From Bacillota bacterium (GTDB taxonomy: Bacteria; Bacillota; Clostridia; Clostridiales; Clostridiaceae), in contig JAJXWH010000025.1 of assembly GCA_021781745.1 (NCBI GenBank), forward strand, positions 1 to 64,000: a stretch of 64,000 bases of DNA, written 5' to 3'. Under the pieces are notes generated by a model. That model did no database searches. It worked only from the letters and a program-made list of their open reading frames with translations, and was not told the origin of the DNA. The translations under genes were made by a program, and so were the position numbers. This document shows positions 19,718 through 31,564 of this stretch, piece by piece (positions within the stretch are counted from its first letter, which is position 1; each line of letters starts with the position of its first letter).

Positions 19718-20338
19718 ATGATAGTTATAATAGATTATGGAATGGGAAATTTAAAGAGCGTTAAGAATGCTCTTGATTTTCTTGGCCTTGAAAATAAAAT
19801 ATCATCAGATATAGAGGATATAAGAAATGCGAAAGCGTTAATATTGCCAGGTGTTGGAGCTTTTCCAGATGCAATGGAGACTATTGAAAAATTATCTTTA
19901 GATAAGATAATAAAGGAGGAAGTTGGTAAGAATAAACCTCTTCTTGGTATATGTCTTGGAATGCAATTATTATTTGAAAACGGATATGAAGGTGTTGAGA
20001 GAAAAGGCCTTGGGTTACTAAAAGGTAATATTATTAAAATGAAAGATGATAAGGAGAAAAATATAAAAATTCCTCACATCGGTTGGAATAACTTAATATA
20101 CAAGAAAAAAAATGAACTATTTGATTCTATAGAAGAAGGCAAGTTCGTTTATTATGTACATTCATATTTTGCACAAGATTATAATGACGAAGATTTAGTT
20201 GCTTATAGTGAATATGGAGAAAATAAGATTCCAGGTGTTGTTAGAAAAGATAATGTAATGGGAGCTCAATTTCATCCTGAAAAAAGTGGATCTGTAGGGT
20301 TAACCATCTTAAAAAATTTTGGGGAGTTGATTAAATGA
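19718..20338 (+). CDS. hisH: imidazole glycerol phosphate synthase subunit HisH
   Basis: IDYGMGNLKSVKNAL, LLGICLGMQLLFE, GAQFHPEKSG. Confidence 0.96.
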   Translation: MIVIIDYGMGNLKSVKNALDFLGLENKISSDIEDIRNAKALILPGVGAFPDAMETIEKLSLDKIIKEEVGKNKPLLGICLGMQLLFENGYEGVERKGLGLLKGNIIKMKDDKEKNIKIPHIGWNNLIYKKKNELFDSIEEGKFVYYVHSYFAQDYNDEDLVAYSEYGENKIPGVVRKDNVMGAQFHPEKSGSVGLTILKNFGELIK

Positions 20339-21057
20339 TAATTTTACCAGCAATTGATATAATTGATGGGAAACCAGTAAGATTATATCAGGGTGATTAC
20401 AATAAAAAAGAAGTAGTAGCAGAAGATGTATTTGAAACAGCGAAATCCTTTGAAGATATGGGTGCAGAATACGTACATTTAGTTGATTTAGATGGAGCAA
20501 AGAGTGGCAGCAATCAAAATCATGAATTAGTAATAAAAGTTGCAAAAGAACTTAAAATTCCAGTAGAACTTGGCGGAGGAATCAGATCCTTTGAGACTAT
20601 TAAATATTTATTGGATAATGGCGTAGCAAGAGTAATTCTAGGAACTATAGCTATGGAAGATGAAGAGCTATTGAAGAAAGCTATAGAAACATACGGTGAT
20701 AAAATAGCAGTTGGTATAGATTGCAAAGATGGCAAAGTTTATGGAAGAGGGTGGCTTGCTGGAAGTGACTTGGATTATATAGATTTTGCTAAGAAAATGG
20801 AAAATTTAGGAGTGAAGAATATAATTGTTACGGATATAAGTAAGGATGGAACTTTAGAAGGGCCTAATGTGGAAATGCTTAAAAAATTAAAAGAAACTGT
20901 GAATATTGATATTACAGCTTCAGGCGGAATTAAAGATATTGAAAATATTAAAGATTTAGTTGATATAGATTTATATGGTGCAATTACTGGCAAAGCAATA
21001 TATGCTAAAACATTATCTTTAGAAGAAGCAATAAAGGTTTCTAAAGAAGGGAGATAG
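20335..21057 (+). CDS. hisA: ProFAR isomerase (HisA)
   Basis: [39 protein letters not shown]. Confidence 0.96.
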   Translation: MIILPAIDIIDGKPVRLYQGDYNKKEVVAEDVFETAKSFEDMGAEYVHLVDLDGAKSGSNQNHELVIKVAKELKIPVELGGGIRSFETIKYLLDNGVARVILGTIAMEDEELLKKAIETYGDKIAVGIDCKDGKVYGRGWLAGSDLDYIDFAKKMENLGVKNIIVTDISKDGTLEGPNVEMLKKLKETVNIDITASGGIKDIENIKDLVDIDLYGAITGKAIYAKTLSLEEAIKVSKEGR

Positions 21058-21061
21058 GATT

Positions 21062-21823
21062 ATGCATACAAAGAGAATTATTCCGTGCCTAGATGTGAAA
21101 GAAGGTAGAGTTGTTAAGGGAATTAATTTTGAAGGATTAGTTGATGTAGGTGATCCTGTTGCTCTTGCAGAGTATTATAATAAGCAAGGTGCAGATGAAT
21201 TAGTATTTTTAGATATTACTGCTACTCATGAAAAAAGAGGCATAATGGAGAAGGTCGTTCAAAGTGTTGCTGAAAAAATATTTATTCCTTTTACAGTGGG
21301 TGGAGGTCTTCAAAACTTAGAGGATATAAAATCAATACTTAGAGCTGGTGCTGATAAGGTAAGCTTAAATTCAGCCGCTGTTAGAAATAAGAACCTTATA
21401 AAAGAAGGTGCTTTTTATTTCGGGAATCAATGTATAGTGCTAGCAGCTGATGCAAAAAGGAGAGTCGACAATACTGGTTGGAATGTTGTAATAAATGGTG
21501 GAAGAATTGATACTGGGATAGATTTACTAAAATGGGTTGAGGAGGCGACATCACTTGGAGCTGGAGAAATTCTTTTAACATCAATGGATGCAGATGGGAC
21601 AAAAAAAGGGTTTGATCTAGAGCTAACGAAGGCAGTAAGCGACATAACTAACGTTCCGGTAATAGCATCGGGAGGCTGCGGATGTCTAGAAGACTTTTAT
21701 GATGTCTTTGAAAATAATATAGCAGATGCTGCTCTTGCGGCTTCGCTTTTCCACTATGGGGAATTAACTGTCAATGAAGTTAAAAAATATCTTAAAGATA
21801 GAAATATTGCAGTACGTCTTTAA
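21062..21823 (+). CDS. hisF: imidazole glycerol phosphate synthase subunit HisF
   Basis: [40 protein letters not shown]. Confidence 0.96.
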   Translation: MHTKRIIPCLDVKEGRVVKGINFEGLVDVGDPVALAEYYNKQGADELVFLDITATHEKRGIMEKVVQSVAEKIFIPFTVGGGLQNLEDIKSILRAGADKVSLNSAAVRNKNLIKEGAFYFGNQCIVLAADAKRRVDNTGWNVVINGGRIDTGIDLLKWVEEATSLGAGEILLTSMDADGTKKGFDLELTKAVSDITNVPVIASGGCGCLEDFYDVFENNIADAALAASLFHYGELTVNEVKKYLKDRNIAVRL

Positions 21824-21962
21824 TAGCTAATATTAAGAATATATTTTATTAATATAGTTTGGAATAAATATTTATGATAGACTATATTAAATGAATTATT
21901 TATGAAATATAAGATTTAGAAAATAATAATGCAATAATTAAAGGCTATAAGGAGGGCTGAAT

Positions 21963-22292
21963 ATGGAAATTTGCAAAAGGGTAGAGCAAGTTGATTTTGA
22001 AAAGGGAAATGGACTAATCCCTGCAATTGTTCAAGATTATAAAACTAAAGAAGTATTAATGCTTGCTTATATGTCAAAAGAAAGCTTGAAAAAGACATTG
22101 GAAGAAAAAACTACATGGTTTTATAGCAGGAGCAGAGATGAACTTTGGAATAAAGGAGCAACGTCTGGTCACTTTCAATATGTGAAAGAAATAAAAATAG
22201 ATTGTGATAATGATACTATTTTAATGCTTGTAGAACAAGTGGGAGCAGCATGTCATACAGGTAATATTAGCTGCTTTTACCGAGATTTATAA
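21963..22292 (+). CDS. hisI: phosphoribosyl-AMP cyclohydrolase
   Basis: [47 protein letters not shown]. Confidence 0.95.
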   Translation: MEICKRVEQVDFEKGNGLIPAIVQDYKTKEVLMLAYMSKESLKKTLEEKTTWFYSRSRDELWNKGATSGHFQYVKEIKIDCDNDTILMLVEQVGAACHTGNISCFYRDL

Positions 22293-22310
22293 TATAAAAT
22301 AAATATTCGT

Positions 22311-22340
22311 TGTTAACTGTTAACTGTTAACTGTTAACTG
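22311..22340 (+). repeat. 7-bp tandem repeat (GTTAACT)x4 between hisI and hisE
   Basis: tgttaactgttaactgttaactgttaactg. Confidence 0.85.
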
Positions 22341-22361
22341 AGTAAGTTGGAGGATTAACAC

Positions 22362-22688
22362 ATGGATGGAAATATAAGTGCTTTATATGAAATAATTCTT
22401 AAGAGGAAAACTGAAGGCGGAGAAGGGTCTTATACAAATTACCTTTTTGAAAAAGGTACTGATAAAATATTAAAAAAAGTTGGAGAAGAATGTACGGAAG
22501 TTATTATAAGTTGTAAGGAAGATAATAAAGAAGAACAAATTAATGAAATTTGTGATCTTACCTATCACTTACTAGTATTAATGGCTCAAATGAATATTTC
22601 TGTTGAAGAAGTATCTGCTGAGCTTGAAAAGAGAAAAAGTAAAATTAATAACTTTAAAGGTGAAAGAAAGCCTATTACAGAGGTTTGA
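22362..22688 (+). CDS. hisE: phosphoribosyl-ATP pyrophosphohydrolase
   Basis: [37 protein letters not shown]. Confidence 0.95.
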   Translation: MDGNISALYEIILKRKTEGGEGSYTNYLFEKGTDKILKKVGEECTEVIISCKEDNKEEQINEICDLTYHLLVLMAQMNISVEEVSAELEKRKSKINNFKGERKPITEV

Positions 22689-22745
22689 TTAGTATTGAAA
22701 ACTGCAGGTTTTTGATTATAAATCTTCACTGAAAATGTTATTATA

Positions 22746-22771
22746 AAGGGTTGCTTTAAAAGCAATCCTTT
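22746..22771 (+). terminator. Rho-independent terminator of the his operon
   Basis: AAAGGGTTGCTTttaaAAGCAATCCTTTTTT. Confidence 0.75.
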
Positions 22772-23000
22772 TTTCTTATATTTATAATATTGAGACTTGT
22801 TTTTTGTAAAATTCAACTGATTTATTGTTAAATTATATTTTAAGCATTATAATGGTAGACAATAGTAGGTAACAGTTTTTTTGCACAAATGATATACAGT
22901 ATAAAAGTAAGGGGGGAGCGTTTACTGAAATTATGATTAAATAGAACTTGAAAATTGTTAGCAAGTCCTAGAGATTACATATTTTTGGAAACGGTAACAT

Positions 23001-26000
23001 ATGTTTATTGATAGTGAAAATATGATTTCATTTTTATCGAATGCAATTGCTGAATCAAATAATAAGATAATATTATTAAAAGGGAGCAACGACTTATCTT
23101 TAAGTGAATTTCATAAGTATGTAGTAGAGACAAATCTTAGTGATAAGTGCTTTTATATGAATTTAAAGAAAAACTATTCTTTTGAACCTTTTTACCCCTT
23201 TTTATCATTTATAAAAGAGGAACTAATAGAATCAGGAGGAACGGTATCGGATTTTTTAGATTCAAATAGTATATATCCAAGTCAAAGAAATATATTTTAC
23301 AGTTTTATAAGTACTGGCTTAGCATCTAGAGAGGAAGAAATGATTCCTTTCGATTATCAATATGAAAAAAATAAACTGTACCAATCGTTTTTTAATATCT
23401 TTAATAAATATAGTAATGAGAGCAAAGTTTTTGTATTGTTTGAGAACATAAATTATATGCCATACTCTTCATTGCAGTGGTTAAAATGGCTGGTTGAGAA
23501 TGAGAAAACATATAATTTTCGATTTATTTTAACTATTAGCACTTATAAATATTATAAGAGCGAAATGCAAGATGAGTTTGAAAGCTTTATTGAAACCGTT
23601 GAAGCTGGATATTCATTATTACAGGTAGATAACAAGCAAAAGAATGAGGAATTAGAGAATGTATTTAGTAGTCAGAATGACTCTGAGATTGACTTTATAA
23701 ATGCTGGAGAAAATTATTATCAATTTTTAGCATTAGATGAAGCACTCTACTGTTTTAATAAAAGGTATGAAGTTATAAAAAAGAATGAAAGATTAATAGA
23801 GAATAAAGAATTGGAGTCTATATTTAGTAGATTGGGTGATATATATTTATTAAAAGATGATTATCATAATGCCTATATATATTATGATTTGCTACTTAAT
23901 AAAGCAGTTGAATTAAGTAATGAACATTTGAAAATTAAAGCATACCAAAGATTATCAATGTTAGATATTTTAAAACGGGAATTCAGTTCGGCAGAAGAAT
24001 TTGCAAAAAAGAGTTATAAAATTTCTATAAAAATTAAAGATAATTATTTAAAACTTAAAGCATATGAATTACTTTTTTGGATTAATGAGTTGGGGAAATA
24101 TAGGACAACAATAGAAAATTTGGGTTTTGAAGAAGAATTCATTACTTTAGCAAAGATGTATAATAAGAAAAATTCATTAGCATATTTTCTGACTCATAGT
24201 TTTAATGCGTTATCTTTTAGAGGGCCAAGTGATCAGAGAGAAGATTATTATAATCACGGCCATGCTTTGGCTGAAGAATTAAAAAATGAGAATTGTATCT
24301 TATCTGCTCATTTAAAAACTGCACTTGTCTACGCTGTTAATGGCTTTCATAACATTAGTAATCAATATTATGAAAAAGTTGAAAAGCTATTAATAGAAAT
24401 GAAAGATGATTTCAGATTGGCTCAAACTTATAATGGCATTGGATATTACTATTTAACAGCTGGAAAATATAAAGATGCTAATAAATATTATGATAAAGCT
24501 CTTCAACATTTAAAAACAGAGTGGAATTTTGATGAGATATGTATTACATTAGTTAATAAAAGCATAAATGCGATATTGGTCTCGGATTATATTTCGGCTG
24601 AAAAGCAATTAGAAATTTTATTATCAGTAATCAAAGAACTAAAATTATCACGACTAAGATTAACAACATTATCAAGAATATATGGAATTATTGCACTGAA
24701 CCATTTTTATTTAGGAAATTCATATAAAAGCTATTCTTTTTTATCTAAGATGCAGACTGTTATTAGTCCAAATGAATTTTATGAGGATGATGATGAATAC
24801 TTTTTGAATAATTTTACACAAGGGTTGCTGCTTATAAAAGAAGAGAAGCTAGATAAGGCAGAAGAATTTTTCCAAGAGGCTTGGTTTCACCTCTGTAAAA
24901 TTAAGGGGTCGTTAAAATGCTTATATCCAAAATTTACTTTAGAATATCAGCAGCTATTAATAAAATGTGAAAAGTTTCTTGATTCAGATAGTATTATACG
25001 TAGAGGGTACAATTACTGTAGAGATAATTGTTTGGAATATTATCTAAATTTACTTCAGGGTAAAGAAAGTGAAAACTATAGTTTTGGAAGTTATTTGTCA
25101 GATCTCACATGGATTAGTGAAGCTGCTAAGCAGGAAGCTTCTATTAGACTATTAAATGATAAGGTGGAAGAAATTAATTTTATCAACAATTTTCAAGAAA
25201 TATTAGCGTCTGCAGATAATAATCAGAACATGATAAGTAGCTGTCTAACTTTATTGGAGAATAAATTTTCATTACATTATTCTTTATTAATATTATATGA
25301 TAATAATGCGCCACAGATAATGTATTCAAGCAATAAGAGGAAGATATCAAACCATAGGCTTAAATATTTAGAATCAATTATTTGTAACTATAAACTACCA
25401 TTTGTATCAAATGAAAATGTGCAGCTAAATAACTATATAGAAGATATAACTAATGAAAAGATAAAATCATTAATATATATTCCGATTATAAAGAATGATA
25501 AATTAAAAGTAGTATATTTATGCGCCACTCAGATAGATAATGATTTGGTAAACAATAATATAGTTTTAAATTCCTCAAATTTAAGAATAATTAACATTGT
25601 TATTAGACAATTAAGCGAAACAATTCAAAAAATACAAACTCAAGAAAAATTAATAGCAAGTGTATCAACTGATATGCTTACTAGCTTATTTAATCGACAA
25701 TATTTTTATAATAGAATGTCAAATTTGATTGAGAAGAGTAAAGAAGATATTAAAAGCTATAATGAAAGTCTATATTTATTCTATATAGACTTAGATAATT
25801 TTAAATATTACAATGACAATTTTGGACATACAGTAGGGGATTATGTATTAATATGGTTTGGGGAGATTTTAAAAGCCGTATCAACTAAAAAAAGTTCAGC
25901 TATTAGATATGGTGGCGACGAATTTTTATTACTTCTTGAAGAATGCGATGAAAAAGAAGCAATAAAGGTAGTTAGAAAAATTTATGATAAACTTGAGGCA

Positions 26001-26204
26001 GAAGATGGATTTAAAAAGAAAATTAACAAAGTTTTGGGAACTAAAATAGATATTCCTACAAAAAATTTACTTTCGTGCTCTATTGGAATTTCACATAGTT
26101 ATCTCAATGAAAAGTTAAATATAAGTGAATTTATAGATAATGCTGATAAATGTTTATACAAGGCTAAAAGGTTAGGCAAAAACAGATATGAGTATATTAA
26201 ATAA
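23001..26204 (+). CDS. GGDEF protein with degenerate STAND/AAA-like N-domain, TPR-like helices and GAF-like region
   Basis: C-terminal TDMLTSLFNRQYF...YGGDEFLLLLEEC; N-terminal FVLFENINYMPYSSLQWLKWL resembles a Walker B/sensor region while IILLKGSNDLS lacks GxxGxGK(S/T). Confidence 0.8.
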   Translation: MFIDSENMISFLSNAIAESNNKIILLKGSNDLSLSEFHKYVVETNLSDKCFYMNLKKNYSFEPFYPFLSFIKEELIESGGTVSDFLDSNSIYPSQRNIFYSFISTGLASREEEMIPFDYQYEKNKLYQSFFNIFNKYSNESKVFVLFENINYMPYSSLQWLKWLVENEKTYNFRFILTISTYKYYKSEMQDEFESFIETVEAGYSLLQVDNKQKNEELENVFSSQNDSEIDFINAGENYYQFLALDEALYCFNKRYEVIKKNERLIENKELESIFSRLGDIYLLKDDYHNAYIYYDLLLNKAVELSNEHLKIKAYQRLSMLDILKREFSSAEEFAKKSYKISIKIKDNYLKLKAYELLFWINELGKYRTTIENLGFEEEFITLAKMYNKKNSLAYFLTHSFNALSFRGPSDQREDYYNHGHALAEELKNENCILSAHLKTALVYAVNGFHNISNQYYEKVEKLLIEMKDDFRLAQTYNGIGYYYLTAGKYKDANKYYDKALQHLKTEWNFDEICITLVNKSINAILVSDYISAEKQLEILLSVIKELKLSRLRLTTLSRIYGIIALNHFYLGNSYKSYSFLSKMQTVISPNEFYEDDDEYFLNNFTQGLLLIKEEKLDKAEEFFQEAWFHLCKIKGSLKCLYPKFTLEYQQLLIKCEKFLDSDSIIRRGYNYCRDNCLEYYLNLLQGKESENYSFGSYLSDLTWISEAAKQEASIRLLNDKVEEINFINNFQEILASADNNQNMISSCLTLLENKFSLHYSLLILYDNNAPQIMYSSNKRKISNHRLKYLESIICNYKLPFVSNENVQLNNYIEDITNEKIKSLIYIPIIKNDKLKVVYLCATQIDNDLVNNNIVLNSSNLRIINIVIRQLSETIQKIQTQEKLIASVSTDMLTSLFNRQYFYNRMSNLIEKSKEDIKSYNESLYLFYIDLDNFKYYNDNFGHTVGDYVLIWFGEILKAVSTKKSSAIRYGGDEFLLLLEECDEKEAIKVVRKIYDKLEAEDGFKKKINKVLGTKIDIPTKNLLSCSIGISHSYLNEKLNISEFIDNADKCLYKAKRLGKNRYEYIK

Positions 26205-26212
26205 GCAAAAAG

Positions 26213-26240
26213 AAAACCTGTATGATATAGTACAGGTTTT
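26213..26240 (+). terminator. hairpin terminator
   Basis: AAAACCTGTA...TACAGGTTTT. Confidence 0.7.
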
Positions 26241-26644
26241 CGTATGTTCATTTGAGAAAGGGAGTAAATGAACATAAAATAATGTGGGTTTATAAAACTT
26301 TACAGCAATATACTGTAAAGTATATGGGCATAAATTCTATTACTAAATTTATTATATAATAAACTAATGAAAAAACAAATAATTTTTTATATTCCGACAT
26401 TAAAAACTAAAATATTATTGAGAAATTTTGTCAAAACAAACAAAAATTTTATTTTATAAAATAAATTCATAAAATAAAAACTATATAATATATTTTGTTA
26501 TGATAAAATCATATATTGGTAAAGTTAAATATATACTTTAAAGTTTGAATCTTATAGGTATGTTAAAATTAACTTCTAACAGTAGACAAGAATTATATAT
26601 TACAATTAGCATAAAAAATAAGAATTATGTACAGGAGAAAAAGT

Positions 26645-26842
26645 ATGATTAAAATTTATAAAGAAGATTTATTAAAAAATACAATAGAATATGAAGAATA
26701 CTCAGAAAATGTTTATAAACTTACACCAGAGGAATTAAGAAAAGAAGGACTATTGCAGTGTGGAGGATGCTGCTTAAAAGGAGATACAAAAAAAAGTAAA
26801 TGTGATAAATGTAAGGACAAAAATAGCTGCAAAAAGAAATAG
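26645..26842 (+). CDS. small cysteine-rich protein
   Basis: CGGCC...CDKCKDKNSC C-terminal cluster; ATG at 26645 after aggagaaaaagt. Confidence 0.6.
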   Translation: MIKIYKEDLLKNTIEYEEYSENVYKLTPEELRKEGLLQCGGCCLKGDTKKSKCDKCKDKNSCKKK

Positions 26843-26967
26843 CTTTAGATTTATGTTTTTATTAATATAAATATAAGAAATATATTGTAGATTTATGAAA
26901 AGGAATAATATATAATAAATATGTTTATTATTTTGCAGTAAATTAAAAAGAGTTGGAGGGGCCATCT

Positions 26968-27789
26968 TTGGGAAAACCAAGTATTTTTAGTAGAGAATAT
27001 CAAAAGAAAATGAGGAGAAGAAGAAGAAACATTTTAGTAACTTCAATTGTTGTAATTTTAGTAATATCAGCATTAGCAATTAAGGTTATATACTATCCTA
27101 TCGATTTTTCGAATATTAAGAAGAATATACAAGCCTGGATTGATAGTGATAATACTGCTATTTCAGAGAAAAGTGAAGTTGAACAAAAGGAATCTGTTAA
27201 TGACGGAACTATAAATAAAGAAGAAGCAAAAGAAGAGTCGCAAAAGCCTGCAGAAGAATATCTAAATATTACATTAGCAAGTGGAAATGCTGCAAAAGCG
27301 ATTTATATAAATGATACTAATAGTGGAAAGATATTTAAAACTTTGGATAGTCCTGATAAAGACGTAAGCTTTGATATTAGTCCCTCAGGAAAACAAATGA
27401 TTATAGAAGATAAAAACTCAGTAATTACATTATATAATGTAGATGATGGTACTAATAAAATAGTATCAAAGGATCAATACGTTTCTACTAGCGGGAGTGT
27501 TTTTACAAAAGAAGCTACTATGCAAACTCAACTACAATATTTATGGAATGCAAATCCTAAATTTATAAATGAAGACAATATGATTTTTGTAAGTAATAGG
27601 CCGTATTTTGGAAGTTCCGCTACAAAACAATATTTGTGGATGACTAATGTTAAAACTAATGAAGATAAAATATTTTGGGAATTATCAGGTACAAATATAC
27701 AAATCGGAACTAGAGAAGAAAAAGGAATAAAAGTTACTGTTGATGGTAAGATATATTATATAGATGTAAATGGAAATTATATTCAATAA
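26968..27789 (+). CDS. membrane-anchored hypothetical protein with probable beta-propeller-like extracytoplasmic domain
   Basis: Polybasic KKMRRRRRN then TM then [30 protein letters not shown] start at 26968 with upstream ggaggggcc. Confidence 0.6.
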   Translation: MGKPSIFSREYQKKMRRRRRNILVTSIVVILVISALAIKVIYYPIDFSNIKKNIQAWIDSDNTAISEKSEVEQKESVNDGTINKEEAKEESQKPAEEYLNITLASGNAAKAIYINDTNSGKIFKTLDSPDKDVSFDISPSGKQMIIEDKNSVITLYNVDDGTNKIVSKDQYVSTSGSVFTKEATMQTQLQYLWNANPKFINEDNMIFVSNRPYFGSSATKQYLWMTNVKTNEDKIFWELSGTNIQIGTREEKGIKVTVDGKIYYIDVNGNYIQ

Positions 27790-27884
27790 AGATAATAATA
27801 ATAAATTATTTGATAAGATTTAAAGGTTTATGGTATAATGACTTAGTTAAATTAGATGCACACTATTTAGGAGGAAAGAATAAA

Positions 27885-29168
27885 ATGAAAGCTAAAGTGG
27901 AAAAAATGGAAACGAATGTTATTAAATTAGAGATAAGGGTTGAAGCTGAAAAATTTGATGCGGCATTATCAAAAGCTTATAATAAGAATAAGAGCAGATA
28001 TAATATACCAGGATTCAGAAAAGGAAAAGTTCCGATGGCAATGGTTAAAAAATTCTATGGAGTAGAAGTTTTCTATGATGATGCTGTTAACATTGCAATT
28101 GAAGAATCATATCCAGAAGCACTAAATACTGAAAATATCAGACCAGTAGACTACCCGCAAATTGATGTAGTAGAATTAGGAGAAGGTAAAGAATTAGTTT
28201 ATACTGCAACAGTTACTACTTATCCTGAAATAGAATTAGGTGAATATAAAGGTTTAGATATAAAGAAACCTGTTTATGAAGTTGAAGCTAGTGAAATAGA
28301 TAAGCAAATAAAAGATATGCAAGAAAAAAATGCTAGAATAGAAACTAAAAAAGAAGGAAATATTGAAAAAGGTGATATAGCTGTTATTGACTTTAAAGGA
28401 TACATAGATGGAGCTCCATTTGAAGGCGGAGAAGGAAGTGATTATTCTTTAGAAATCGGTTCAGGTACTTTCATTGATAACTTTGAAGATCAGTTAATTG
28501 GTTTAACTGTAGGGGATAAAAAAGAAGTAAATGTTACTTTCCCAGAAGCTTATGGAAAAGAAGATTTAAATGGAAAGCCTGCAATGTTTGAAGTTGAAAT
28601 AAAGGCTATCAAAGTTAAAGAATTGCCAGAATTAGATGATGAATTTGCTAAAGATGTTTCTGCAGTTGATTCTTTTGAAGAGTTAAAAGAAAATCTTAAA
28701 AAGACATTAGAAAAAAATAATGATGAAAAAGCTGAAAGAGAATTTGAAGAAGCTGTTATTGCTGCTGTAATTGAAAACTCTAAAATGGATATTCCTGAGG
28801 TAATGGTAGATAAAGAAATTGATTCTATGATGCAAGATCTTGAACAAAGGTTAAAATATCAAGGGTTAAGCTTAGATCAATACATGGAATTCACAGGTAA
28901 CACAACTGAAAAAATGAGAGATTTCATGAAAGAAAATGCTGAAAGAAAAGTTAAAGCAGATTTAGTTCTTGAAGCAATAGCTAAAGCAGAAGATATAAAG
29001 GCTACTGAAGAAGAAATAAACGCGAGAGCTTTAGAACTTGGAAAAATATATGGACCTAAAGATCCAGAAAAAATGGCTAGAATTTTAGCTAAATCTCAAA
29101 AGAATATGATTGAAAAAGATATAGTTTTAGAGAATACTCTTAAATTTATAAAAGAAAATTGCAAATAA
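27885..29168 (+). CDS. tig: trigger factor
   Basis: [43 protein letters not shown] aggagg before ATG at 27885. Confidence 0.95.
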   Translation: MKAKVEKMETNVIKLEIRVEAEKFDAALSKAYNKNKSRYNIPGFRKGKVPMAMVKKFYGVEVFYDDAVNIAIEESYPEALNTENIRPVDYPQIDVVELGEGKELVYTATVTTYPEIELGEYKGLDIKKPVYEVEASEIDKQIKDMQEKNARIETKKEGNIEKGDIAVIDFKGYIDGAPFEGGEGSDYSLEIGSGTFIDNFEDQLIGLTVGDKKEVNVTFPEAYGKEDLNGKPAMFEVEIKAIKVKELPELDDEFAKDVSAVDSFEELKENLKKTLEKNNDEKAEREFEEAVIAAVIENSKMDIPEVMVDKEIDSMMQDLEQRLKYQGLSLDQYMEFTGNTTEKMRDFMKENAERKVKADLVLEAIAKAEDIKATEEEINARALELGKIYGPKDPEKMARILAKSQKNMIEKDIVLENTLKFIKENCK

Positions 29169-29210
29169 TTTATTTTGAGATATAATATAAAATAAGTATA
29201 TGAATTAATA

Positions 29211-29240
29211 ATTGCCAGGATAAAAAAATTTCTGGCAATT
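29211..29240 (+). terminator. hairpin (AATTGCCAG...CTGGCAATT)
   Basis: Inverted repeat between tig and clpP. Confidence 0.55.
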
Positions 29241-29323
29241 TATTCAAATACTAATTAACAAACTAATAAAATAACGATATAATTAAAATTAGGAAAAAGT
29301 ATAAGAGTTAAAGGAGGATTTAC

Positions 29324-29923
29324 ATGGGATTAATTCCAATGGTCGTAGAGCAAACAAGTAGAGGAGAACGCTCCTATGATATATTTTCTAGATTGTTAAA
29401 AGAAAGAATAATTATGTTAAGTGGTGAAGTTAATGATGATAGTGCTAATTTAATAGTGGCACAATTAATCTTTTTAGAAAGTGAAGATCCTGATAAGGAT
29501 ATCTATTTATATATAAATAGTCCAGGAGGATCAATAACGGCTGGAAATGCAATTTATGATACTATGCAATATATAAAATGTGATGTTTCAACAATATGCA
29601 TTGGCATGGCAGCTTCTATGGGAGCGTTTTTACTTTCATCTGGAGCAAAAGGAAAAAGATTTGCACTTCCAAATGCTGAAGTTATGATACACCAACCATT
29701 AGGCGGGTTCCAAGGTCAAGCAACAGATTTTGAAATTCATGCAAAGAGAATATTAAAAATGAAAGATACTTTAAATAGAATTTTAAGTGAGAATACAGGT
29801 AAGCCTTTAGAAACAATTAAAGCAGATGTTGAAAGAGATAATTTCATGACTGCTGAAGAAGCTAAAGCTTATGGATTAATAGATGACGTAATAACTAATC
29901 ATAAAATAGGAAAAGATAAATAA
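29324..29923 (+). CDS. clpP: ATP-dependent Clp protease proteolytic subunit
   Basis: [41 protein letters not shown]. Confidence 0.97.
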   Translation: MGLIPMVVEQTSRGERSYDIFSRLLKERIIMLSGEVNDDSANLIVAQLIFLESEDPDKDIYLYINSPGGSITAGNAIYDTMQYIKCDVSTICIGMAASMGAFLLSSGAKGKRFALPNAEVMIHQPLGGFQGQATDFEIHAKRILKMKDTLNRILSENTGKPLETIKADVERDNFMTAEEAKAYGLIDDVITNHKIGKDK

Positions 29924-29962
29924 GACTAAAGTTTTGATTTATTGATTAAGTGAGGTGAGTAT

Positions 29963-31252
29963 ATGGCTAAGTATGATGAAAAGAAACAGTTAAAGTGTTC
30001 TTTTTGTGGTAAGACCCAAGAGCAAGTAAAAAGATTGATTGCAGGGCCAGGAGTATATATTTGTGATGAATGTATTGATTTATGTTCTGAAATTATTGCA
30101 GATGAATTCCAAGAAACTGTTGATTTTGATCCTAAAAGTGTCCCAAAACCAAATGAAATTAAAGAATATTTAGATTCTTATGTTATTGGGCAAGAAAGAG
30201 CAAAAAAATCTTTAGCAGTTGCAGTTTATAATCATTATAAAAGAATTAATACTAATAAAGAAGATATAGATGTTGAATTGTCTAAGAGCAATATTTTATT
30301 ACTAGGTCCAACAGGTTCGGGTAAAACATTACTTGCTCAAACTTTAGCAAGATTTTTAAACGTACCTTTTGCAATAGCGGATGCTACAACATTAACTGAA
30401 GCAGGGTATGTTGGAGAAGATGTAGAAAATATTCTTCTTAAATTAATACAAAATGCTGATTATGATGTTGAGAAAGCTGAAAGAGGAATAATATATATTG
30501 ATGAAATAGATAAGATTGCAAGAAAATCTGAAAATCCATCTATTACTCGTGATGTATCAGGCGAAGGTGTTCAGCAAGCGCTATTAAAAATATTAGAGGG
30601 AACAGTTGCCTCAGTTCCGCCTCAAGGTGGAAGAAAGCATCCTCATCAAGAATTCATACAAATAAATACTTCTAATATATTATTTATTTGTGGTGGAGCT
30701 TTTGATGGAGTAGATAAAATAATTGAAAATAGAACAAGAAAAAGTTCAATGGGATTTGGCGCAAAAATCCAAGCTAAGAACGAAAAAGATGTTGGAAGCT
30801 TGCTTAAAGAAATTATGCCTGCAGATCTATTGAAATTTGGTTTGATTCCAGAATTTGTTGGAAGGCTTCCAATACTTGTTACATTAGAATCTTTAGATAA
30901 AGATGCATTAATTCAAATTTTAACTAAACCTAAAAACGCTCTTGTAAAGCAATATAAGAAATTATTTGAGCTTGATGATGTTAAATTAGAATTTGATGAT
31001 AATTCTTTAAATGCAATTGCAGAAGAGGCTATAAGCAGAGAAACAGGTGCTAGAGGACTAAGAGCCATTATAGAAGATATTATGAATGAAGTTATGTATG
31101 AAATACCTTCTGATAATAGAATAACAAAGGTTACTATAACTGAAGATGCTATTAAAGATAAAAAAGCGCCTAAGATTGAAAGAGTAGAAGAAGGTAAAAT
31201 TCGACCTACTTTAGTTAAAGCTAGACCTAAAAAAGATATAGAATCAGCATAA
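29963..31252 (+). CDS. clpX: Clp protease ATP-binding subunit ClpX
   Basis: [11 protein letters not shown] zinc domain, [22 protein letters not shown]-type sensor (PEFVGRLPI). Confidence 0.97.
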   Translation: MAKYDEKKQLKCSFCGKTQEQVKRLIAGPGVYICDECIDLCSEIIADEFQETVDFDPKSVPKPNEIKEYLDSYVIGQERAKKSLAVAVYNHYKRINTNKEDIDVELSKSNILLLGPTGSGKTLLAQTLARFLNVPFAIADATTLTEAGYVGEDVENILLKLIQNADYDVEKAERGIIYIDEIDKIARKSENPSITRDVSGEGVQQALLKILEGTVASVPPQGGRKHPHQEFIQINTSNILFICGGAFDGVDKIIENRTRKSSMGFGAKIQAKNEKDVGSLLKEIMPADLLKFGLIPEFVGRLPILVTLESLDKDALIQILTKPKNALVKQYKKLFELDDVKLEFDDNSLNAIAEEAISRETGARGLRAIIEDIMNEVMYEIPSDNRITKVTITEDAIKDKKAPKIERVEEGKIRPTLVKARPKKDIESA

Positions 31253-31269
31253 TTTTTATAAATTCAAAA

Positions 31270-31299
31270 CAAGCCAGCATATGATTTCATGCTGGTTTA
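31270..31299 (+). terminator. hairpin terminator
   Basis: CCAGCATatgatttcATGCTGG then T-rich. Confidence 0.65.
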
Positions 31300-31564
31300 T
31301 TTTATGTGTTTACTAATAAAATTGCAAGAACAAATATATTATCAACTTGATAGCACAAATGAATAGCATTCTGTAATTGAATTCTAGATTTTACAAAATA
31401 ATATGGTTATTCTTAAATATATTTATAAATCAAGAATATATTTGCAATATTAAGCAAATAATACTATTAGCAATAATAAAAGGAGGATAAATATATTTAC
31501 GATTAGTGTAATAAATCATGAAAAATAGATGGTTTATTATTAAATGTAAATATATTATAAAGAT

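Noticed and set aside
19481-22340. CRISPR-like interpretation of the GTTAACT repeats
   Set aside because: Unit is 7 bp with no unique spacers; it is a microsatellite/repeat family, not a CRISPR array.
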